Shown one piece after another: positions 58,216 through 64,000 of a stretch of DNA of 64,000 bases. The translations under genes and the position numbers were made by a program. The notes under the pieces are model-generated. The model was not told the origin of the DNA. It did not search any database and worked only from the letters and a program-made list of their open reading frames with translations. Position 1 is the first letter of the stretch, and each line of letters begins with the position of its first letter. The stretch is taken from the NCBI RefSeq assembly GCF_001513955.1, contig NZ_KQ948144.1, positions 1,279,016 to 1,343,015 of the forward strand. The letters run 5' to 3'. Source of the stretch: Streptomyces pseudovenezuelae (GTDB lineage: Bacteria; Actinomycetota; Actinomycetes; Streptomycetales; Streptomycetaceae).

Positions 58216-58767
58216 ATGCCTTCGGATGCCAAGATCCTCATCGTCGACGACCACGAGGACACGCTCTACGCCCTGGAGAGCGCCCTGGCCCCGCTGGGCT
58301 ACCGGCTGGGCCGCGCCACCAGCGGTGACGAGGCCCTCAAGCAGGTGCTCCGGGGCCAGGTCGGCCTCCTGCTCCTCGACGTACGGATGCCCGGCGTCAG
58401 CGGCCTCGACGTGGTCCGCTACATGCGGCGCGTGGAGCAGACCCAGCACATCCCCGTCGTCCTGCTCACCGGCTTCGGCCCCGACAACGAACTCACCTCC
58501 GCCGCCTTCGGCCTCGGCGTCGCCGACCTGGTGATGAAGCCCATCGACCCCTGGGCCCTGCGCACCAAGGTCCGCTACCTCTTCGACACCCACCGCCGCC
58601 ACCTCGCCCTCGAACACGAGGTGCGGGAGTTACGCGCCCTCGTCAAGGGCCACGGCGAGGACGGCGAGCCCGCCGCCCGCCGCGCCCTGCCCCACCCGGA
58701 CGCCCGGGTTCCGCTGCAGCGCGGCGAAGGGGCGCACACCGGGGAGCTCGAACAGGACCGGACATAA
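58216..58767 (+). CDS. Orphan response regulator (receiver domain only), with a TTA codon
   Basis: This 183-residue protein is a single receiver domain: acidic pair IVDDHED, phospho-acceptor aspartate in LLLDVRMPG (near residue 56), Thr in VLLTGFG and Lys in VMKPIDPW. A charged tail of about 60 residues follows, with a coiled-coil-like start (HLALEHEVRELRALVKGHG) and no DNA-binding domain. Codon 139 (58630-58632) is TTA, the rare leucine codon read by bldA tRNA, so production may depend on development. No kinase gene is adjacent. Confidence 0.9.
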   Translation: MPSDAKILIVDDHEDTLYALESALAPLGYRLGRATSGDEALKQVLRGQVGLLLLDVRMPGVSGLDVVRYMRRVEQTQHIPVVLLTGFGPDNELTSAAFGLGVADLVMKPIDPWALRTKVRYLFDTHRRHLALEHEVRELRALVKGHGEDGEPAARRALPHPDARVPLQRGEGAHTGELEQDRT

Positions 58768-58823
58768 GGCGTGTACCGATCCGCCTCTGTGAGTTGCCCG
58801 TGCCATCAGGCAGCATGTCCTGC

Positions 58824-61310
58824 ATGTCCGTACTGACGCGCGACGAAGCGCAGACCCGTGCCAAGCTCCTCGACGTTCACCACTACGCCATCGCGCTCGA
58901 CCTCACCACCGGTGACGAGACCTTCGAGTCCCGGACCGTCGTCCGGTTCACGGCGCGCGCCGCAGCGGACACCTTTGTCGAGCTCAAGCCGGCCGAACTG
59001 CGTCAGGCCACCCTCGACGGCCACCCCCTCGACCCGGAGACCCTCCAGGACAACCGGCTGCCCCTCCTTGGCCTGACCGCCGGCGAGCACGAACTGCGCA
59101 TCGACGCCGTCATGCGGTACTCCCGCACCGGCGAGGGCATGCACCGCTTCACCGACCCCACCGACGGCGAGACCTACGTCTACACCCAGCTGTTCATGGA
59201 CGACGTCCAGCGCGTCTTCGCCGCCTTCGACCAACCCGACCTCAAGGCCGCCTTCGACCTGACCGTGAAGGCCCCCGAGGACTGGACCGTCCTCGCCAAC
59301 GGCATCACCACCGACCTCGGCGACGGCCACTGGCAGGCCGCCACCACCCCCCTGATCTCCACCTACCTCGTCGCCGTCGCCGCCGGCCCCTGGCACTCGG
59401 TGCACACCGAGCACCGCGGCCTGCCCTTCGGCATCCACTGCCGCCGCTCACTCGCGCCCTACCTGGACCCGGACGCCGACGAGATCTTCGAGATCACCAG
59501 GCAGTGCTTCGACCGCTACCACGAGAAGTTCGAGGAGCCCTACCCCTTCGACTCCTACGACCAGGCCTTCGTCCCCGAGTTCAACGCCGGCGCCATGGAG
59601 AACCCCGGCCTCGTCACCTTCCGCGACGAGTTCGTCTACCGCTCCGCCGTCACCGACACCGAACGCCAGACCCGCGCCATGGTCATCGCCCACGAGATGG
59701 CCCACATGTGGTTCGGCGACCTCGTCACCCTGCGCTGGTGGGACGACATCTGGCTGAACGAGTCCTTCGCCGAGTACATGGGCTACCAGACCCTCACCGA
59801 AGCCACCCGCTTCACCGACACCTGGGTCGACTTCGGTGTCATGCGCAAGGGCTGGGGCTACGACGCCGACCAGCGCCCCTCCACTCACCCCGTCGCCCCC
59901 GAAGCCGTCGACGACACGGCATCGGCCCTGCTGAACTTCGACGGCATCTCCTACGCCAAGGGCGCCTCCGCTCTGCGCCAGCTGGTGACCTGGCTCGGCG
60001 AGAAGGACTTCCTCGCCGGCATCAACACCCACTTCGCCCGCCACAAGTTCGCCAACGCCACCCTCGCCGACTTCATCGACTCGCTCGCCTCCGCCACCGA
60101 ACGCGACGTCCACGCCTGGGCCGACGCCTGGCTGCGCACCACCGGCGTCGACACCCTGCGGCCCGTGGTCACCCGCGGCGAGGAAGGCACGTACACCCTC
60201 CAGGTCGAGCACAAGGGCAGCCGCCCGCACCGCATCGCCGTCGGCCTCTACGACCAGGACGTCTCCGACGAGGGCCGCCACCTGGCCCTGCGCGACCGCC
60301 TCGACCTCGACGTCCCGCAGAGCACCCCGCAGCCCATCGGCAAGCGCCCCACCCTCCTCCTGCTCAACGACGGCGACCTCACCTACACCAAGGTCCGCTT
60401 CGACCCCGAGTCCTTCAAAGCCGTCACCGCGAGCCTGTCCGGCCTGCCCTCGCCCCTGACCCGCGCCGTCGTCTGGAACGCCCTCAGGGACGCGGTCCGC
60501 GACGGCGAACTCCCGCCCACCGCCTACCTGGACGCGGCCCGCACCCACCTCCCGCACGAGACCGACCTCGCCCTCGTCCAGGGCGTCCTCGCCTTCGCCT
60601 CCACCTACGTCGCCGACCGCTACGTCACCCCCGAACAGCGCCCCGCCGCCCTCGCCACCCTCTCCTCCCTGTGCCGCGACCTCATCCGCCGCACCGAGGA
60701 CGGCGACAACCCCGGCCTGCGCCTCATCGCCGTGCGCCACTGCATCAACGTCGCCGCCCACCCCGACACCATCGCCGCCTGGCTCGCCGACGGCACCGTC
60801 CCCGGCGGCCCCGAACTCGACCCCGAACTGCGCTGGCGCGTCCTCGCCCGCCTCGCCGTCCTCGGCGCCACCGACGAGACCGCGATCGCCGCCGAACTCG
60901 CCCGCGACCCCTCCGCCACCGGCCAGGAAGGCGCCGCCCGCTGCCGCGCCGCCCTGCCCACCGAAGAGGCCAAGGCACAGGCCTGGGAAGCGATGTTCAC
61001 CCGCGACGACCTCTCCAACTACCTGTTCACCGCCACCGCCCAGGGCTTCTGGCAACCCGAACAGACCGACCTCGTCCGCCCGTACGTGCCCCGCTACTAC
61101 GAGGACGCCGTCGCCCTCGCAGCCCGCCGGGGCCCCGCGATCGCCGACGCCGCCGGCCGCTGGGCCTTCCCCGACCACGCCATCGACGAGGACAACCAGG
61201 CTCTCGGCCAGGCCTGCCTGCGCGACGCCGACCCCATCCCCGCCCTGCGCCGCAAACTGGTCGACCAACTCGACGACCTGGGACGGGCGTTGCGGGTGAG
61301 GCAGCCGTAG
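58824..61310 (+). CDS. pepN: Aminopeptidase N (M1 family)
   Basis: This 828-residue zinc aminopeptidase removes N-terminal residues from peptides. FNAGAMENPGLVTFRDE (GAMEN exopeptidase motif) precedes HEMAHMWFGDLVTLRWWDD, with zinc ligands at His290 and His294, and the third ligand glutamate is in WLNESFAEYMGY. A C-terminal ERAP-like helical domain completes it. The start is ambiguous among ATG 58815, ATG 58824 and GTG 58800; I use ATG 58824, which begins MSVLTRDEAQTRA. There is no signal peptide, so it is cytoplasmic. Confidence 0.95.
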   Translation: MSVLTRDEAQTRAKLLDVHHYAIALDLTTGDETFESRTVVRFTARAAADTFVELKPAELRQATLDGHPLDPETLQDNRLPLLGLTAGEHELRIDAVMRYSRTGEGMHRFTDPTDGETYVYTQLFMDDVQRVFAAFDQPDLKAAFDLTVKAPEDWTVLANGITTDLGDGHWQAATTPLISTYLVAVAAGPWHSVHTEHRGLPFGIHCRRSLAPYLDPDADEIFEITRQCFDRYHEKFEEPYPFDSYDQAFVPEFNAGAMENPGLVTFRDEFVYRSAVTDTERQTRAMVIAHEMAHMWFGDLVTLRWWDDIWLNESFAEYMGYQTLTEATRFTDTWVDFGVMRKGWGYDADQRPSTHPVAPEAVDDTASALLNFDGISYAKGASALRQLVTWLGEKDFLAGINTHFARHKFANATLADFIDSLASATERDVHAWADAWLRTTGVDTLRPVVTRGEEGTYTLQVEHKGSRPHRIAVGLYDQDVSDEGRHLALRDRLDLDVPQSTPQPIGKRPTLLLLNDGDLTYTKVRFDPESFKAVTASLSGLPSPLTRAVVWNALRDAVRDGELPPTAYLDAARTHLPHETDLALVQGVLAFASTYVADRYVTPEQRPAALATLSSLCRDLIRRTEDGDNPGLRLIAVRHCINVAAHPDTIAAWLADGTVPGGPELDPELRWRVLARLAVLGATDETAIAAELARDPSATGQEGAARCRAALPTEEAKAQAWEAMFTRDDLSNYLFTATAQGFWQPEQTDLVRPYVPRYYEDAVALAARRGPAIADAAGRWAFPDHAIDEDNQALGQACLRDADPIPALRRKLVDQLDDLGRALRVRQP

Positions 61311-61426
61311 CGCGGATTTTCCCCGTACGGGAGTACCCCCTTTCGGGTCAGGATCGTTGAACTCTCCGGGCGCGCCCAGGCAACCGCGTCCAGGCTGGAA
61401 GCCCCCAGCGCCCCCGGAGGTCGACG

Positions 61427-62821
61427 ATGAACACGCCGCCCCTGGCTTCGGGCCCCGAAGGCCCCGATGAGCTGCGCCCGCTGCTCGACACGGTTCTCGA
61501 CGCGCTGGGGGAGGGGGCACGTCTGAGGAACGGCCCGCTGCCGGCCGGGGGCCCGCCCGAGGTCGCCGAGCGGATGCGGGCCGCGGTGGGGGACGTACTC
61601 CCGCACGAGGGCGACCCGCAGGCCCTACGGCGCCTGGTGCGCGCCTTGGCGGAAGGCTCCGCGGACCCGGCGGACCCCTTCTGCGCAGCCCACCTCCACT
61701 GCCCCCCGCTGGCGGTGGCGGCAGCGGCAGACCTGGCTGTGAGCGTTCTGAACCCCTCGATGGACTCGTGGGACCAGGCCCCGGCAGCCTCGGAACTCGA
61801 GGCACTGGTGACACGTGCACTGGCAGACGAGGTCTACGCCGAGACACCCAGGGGCGCGGGGAACTGCGCGACCAGCCCCCACCGACCCGACGCCTTGCTC
61901 ACGACCGGTGGCACGGAATCCAACCAACTCGCCCTCCTCCTCGCCAGAGAAGCCCTGGGCCCCGGCGTCCGCCTCGTCCGCGGCGAGAACGCCCACCACT
62001 CCCTCCCAAGGGCCGCCTGGCTCCTGGGCCTGCCCGAGCCGGTGATCGTCCCCACTCCGCACGGCACCCTCGACCCCGCAGCCCTCGAAACACTCCCACC
62101 AGGACCGCTGCTCATCGCAGCCACCGCGGGCACCACCGACGCCGGCCTCATCGACCCCCTGCCCGAGATCGCCGCCCTGTGCGCGCAGCACGGCGCCCGG
62201 CTGCACATCGACGCGGCCTACGGCGGAGGCCTCCTCTTCAGCACCCGCCACCGCGGAAAGCTCGACGGACTCACCGCCGCCGACACCGTCACCCTCGACC
62301 TCCACAAACTCGGCTGGCAGCCGGTCGCCGCAGGCCTTCTCGCCGTCCGAGACGCCCAAGACCTCGCCGCCCTGACCCATCGCGCCGACTACCTCAACGC
62401 CGACGACGACACCGAAGCCGGCCTCCCCGACCTCCTCGGCCGCTCCCTGCGCACCACCCGCCGCCCCGACATCCTCAAGATCGCCGTCACCCTGAAAACC
62501 CTGGGACGCACAGGACTCGGCGCCCTGGTCGACCAAGTCTGCGAGCAAGCACGGGAGTTCGCGCATCTCGTCCACGACCACCCCGGCTTCGAACTCCACG
62601 CACCCCCCACCATCAGCACGGTCCTGTTCCGCCCCGCGGGCGCCACCGACGACGCCGTCGCCGCCGTACGCCGACAACTTCTCCAAGACGGCCGCGCCGT
62701 CCTCGGCCGAGCCCGCGCGGCGCACCGGCTCTGGCTCAAGGCCACCCTCCTCAACCCCACCACCCGGCCGGCCGACCTCGCCGGACTCCTGCACCTCGTG
62801 GAAGGAACCACCCCCCGATGA
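61427..62821 (+). CDS. PLP-dependent decarboxylase, DesA-like (lysine/diamine siderophore type)
   Basis: This 464-residue group II decarboxylase has TTGGTESNQLALLLAREALG, ENAHHSLPRAAWLLGL with the PLP-stacking histidine, ATAGTTDAGLIDPL, HIDAAYGGGLLFS and LDLHKLGWQPVAAG with the PLP lysine. The next gene is an N-hydroxylase, so it probably makes cadaverine or a similar diamine for a hydroxamate siderophore. It is shorter and more divergent than the classical DesA. Residues 142-150 (RGAGNCATS) come from an in-frame dispersed repeat. ATG 61427 follows GGAGG. No iron box is seen upstream. Confidence 0.85.
   Translation: MNTPPLASGPEGPDELRPLLDTVLDALGEGARLRNGPLPAGGPPEVAERMRAAVGDVLPHEGDPQALRRLVRALAEGSADPADPFCAAHLHCPPLAVAAAADLAVSVLNPSMDSWDQAPAASELEALVTRALADEVYAETPRGAGNCATSPHRPDALLTTGGTESNQLALLLAREALGPGVRLVRGENAHHSLPRAAWLLGLPEPVIVPTPHGTLDPAALETLPPGPLLIAATAGTTDAGLIDPLPEIAALCAQHGARLHIDAAYGGGLLFSTRHRGKLDGLTAADTVTLDLHKLGWQPVAAGLLAVRDAQDLAALTHRADYLNADDDTEAGLPDLLGRSLRTTRRPDILKIAVTLKTLGRTGLGALVDQVCEQAREFAHLVHDHPGFELHAPPTISTVLFRPAGATDDAVAAVRRQLLQDGRAVLGRARAAHRLWLKATLLNPTTRPADLAGLLHLVEGTTPR
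61848..61877 (+). repeat. Dispersed repeat copy 3 (inside the desA-like gene)
   Basis: CCAGGGGCGCGGGGAACTGC followed by GCGACCAGCC is the same element as copies 1 and 2. It lies in frame inside the decarboxylase gene, between VYAE and the PLP-site segment DALLTTGG, adding about 11-12 residues. Confidence 0.85.
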
Positions 62822-64000
62822 ACCCCCACCCCCCACACCACGAGCCCGACGCACCCCGCGACCTCGTCGGCATCGGCATCGGCCCCTTCAACCTCTCCCT
62901 CGCCGCCCTCGCCCAGCCCCTCCCCGCCCTCGACACCGTCTTCTACGAACAGCGCCCCGCGTTCGGCTGGCACACCGGACTCCTCATCGACGGCGCCACC
63001 GTCCAAGTCCCCTTCCTCGCCGACCTGGTGACCCTCGCCGACCCCGCCAGCCAGTGGACCTTCCTCAACTACCTCAAGACCCGCGAGCGGCTCTTCCCCT
63101 TCTACTTCGCCGAGCGCTTCCACATCCAGCGCGCCGAATACGACGCCTACTGCCGCTGGGTCGCCGAGAACCTCCCCGGACTCCACTTCAGCCACCAGGT
63201 CGACGCCGTCCGCTTCAACCCCGAACGCGACGTCTTCGAGGTCGACTTCACCCAGCTCGACACCGACGGCGAAGCCGAAGCACTGGGCCGCACCTACACC
63301 AGGAACATCGTCCTCGGCATCGGCACCGAGCCCTACGTGCCGGAACCGTTGAAGCCCCTCGTCGAGGCCCCCGGCGTGCCCGTCGTCCACGCCACCGACT
63401 ACCTCGCCCACCGCGAGAGCCTCCTCGCCGCCGGCCACGTCACCGTCGTCGGCTCAGGACAGTCCGGCGCCGAGATCTTCCTCGACCTCCTGCGCCACCG
63501 CCCCACCGGCCGCGAACAACTCCACTGGCTCGGCCGCACCGAGGCCTTCGCACCCATGGAGTACTCCAAGCTCGGCCTCGAACACTTCACCCCCGACTAC
63601 ACCCGCTACTTCCACGCCCTGTCCGAAAGCGTCCGCGACCGCCTCGGCACCACCCAGTGGCAGCTCCACCGCGGCATCGACACCGACACCATCGCCGCCA
63701 TCCACGACGAGCTCTACCGCCGCACCCTGCACGGCGGCTGGCCCGACACCGTCCTCACCCCCGGCGTCCGCGTCCGCACCGCCGGCAGAATCGCCACCAC
63801 GAAGATCGAGCTCCACCTCGAACACATCCAGCAGGGCAGCCGCTCCCGCCTCACCACCGACGCCGTAGTCCTCGCCACCGGCCACCGCGAACGCCCCCTC
63901 GACCGCATCCTCGCCGGACTCGACCCCTACATGCGCCGCGACAGCCGCGAACGCCCCCGCGTCGACGAACACTTCCGCCTCGTCCTCGACCCCTCCGTCA
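62818..64000 (+). CDS. SidA/IucD/DesB-family L-lysine or diamine N-monooxygenase, partial
   Basis: This flavoprotein N-hydroxylates lysine, ornithine or a diamine in hydroxamate siderophore synthesis. It is cut by the window end after about 394 codons. The FAD site DLVGIGIGPFNLSLAALAQP is at the N-terminus, FLADLVTLADPASQWTFLNYL follows, and the NADPH site VTVVGSGQSGAEIFLDLL lies near residue 205. Later, DAVVLATGHRERPLDRIL marks the family's C-terminal ATGY/H segment. ATG 62818 overlaps the decarboxylase stop by four bases. The acyltransferase and synthetase expected next lie beyond the window. Confidence 0.92.
   Translation, partial: MNPHPPHHEPDAPRDLVGIGIGPFNLSLAALAQPLPALDTVFYEQRPAFGWHTGLLIDGATVQVPFLADLVTLADPASQWTFLNYLKTRERLFPFYFAERFHIQRAEYDAYCRWVAENLPGLHFSHQVDAVRFNPERDVFEVDFTQLDTDGEAEALGRTYTRNIVLGIGTEPYVPEPLKPLVEAPGVPVVHATDYLAHRESLLAAGHVTVVGSGQSGAEIFLDLLRHRPTGREQLHWLGRTEAFAPMEYSKLGLEHFTPDYTRYFHALSESVRDRLGTTQWQLHRGIDTDTIAAIHDELYRRTLHGGWPDTVLTPGVRVRTAGRIATTKIELHLEHIQQGSRSRLTTDAVVLATGHRERPLDRILAGLDPYMRRDSRERPRVDEHFRLVLDPSV

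Noticed and set aside
59448..61847. 799-codon minus-strand frame antisense to pepN
   Set aside because: It covers a clear M1 aminopeptidase on the plus strand and has Gly/Val/Glu-rich composition without a domain.

Overview
The window is a high-GC chromosomal segment with the gene content, codon use and operon habits of a Streptomyces: PriA in place of separate HisA and TrpF, TrpM between trpC and trpB, gltBD, HGxxPAAW and DUF2752 proteins, many 1-4 base stop/start overlaps, and a TTA codon in a response regulator. I see no rRNA, tRNA, insertion sequence, prophage or CRISPR array. Both ends cut genes: a membrane protein on the left and a DesB-like monooxygenase on the right.

Layout. 1-1522: partial membrane-associated beta-helix-like protein, divergent from the histidine operon. 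1680-7387: hisD-hisC-hisB-small membrane protein-hisH-priA-RidA-like-hisF, translationally coupled. 7400-9368: ArsR-type repressor with an operator-like palindrome and an MFS exporter. 9390-10216: an 830-base degenerate GC-rich tandem array. 10222-17814: TIGR03085 protein (minus), then hisI-trpE, a Trp-associated membrane protein, HGxxPAAW and DUF2752 proteins, and trpC-trpM-trpB-trpA. 17919-19746: DsbA-like protein and lgt. 19804-27636: a seven-gene minus-strand operon encoding four ADP-ribosylglycohydrolase (ARH) paralogues, a ribokinase-like kinase, a family III CoA-transferase and a CitE-like lyase. 27925-28656: VIT1/CCC1 iron/manganese transporter behind an iron-box-like site. 29036-35087: gltB-gltD behind a GlnR-like site.

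35198-43499 reads as an amino-sugar exopolysaccharide locus: UDP-GlcNAc 2-epimerase, LamG/DUF1080-like secreted protein, processive GT2, small membrane partner, secreted DUF2334 deacetylase-like protein, GH113-like lipoprotein, GH46 chitosanase and rhomboid protease. 43618-53339 is a near-complete counterpart of the mycobacterial KstR2 regulon for steroid C/D-ring (HIP-CoA) breakdown: fadE31-fadE32, ipdF-kstR2-fadA6, echA20-ipdA-ipdB-ipdC and two SDRs, with two matching KstR2-like operators in the two divergent promoters. fadD3 and fadE30 are not in the window.

53451-64000: HExxH protein with a zinc ribbon, GH35 beta-galactosidase with a divergent AraC regulator, a second tandem array (42-base unit), chorismate mutase, orphan response regulator, aminopeptidase N, and a DesA-like decarboxylase/DesB-like N-hydroxylase pair.

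The most unusual signals are the KstR2-type steroid cluster in a Streptomyces-like genome, the four-paralogue ARH operon, the synthase/deacetylase/chitosanase locus, and a roughly 30-base dispersed repeat present three times, twice read in the same frame (RGAGNCATS) inside real genes (trpM and the desA-like gene).
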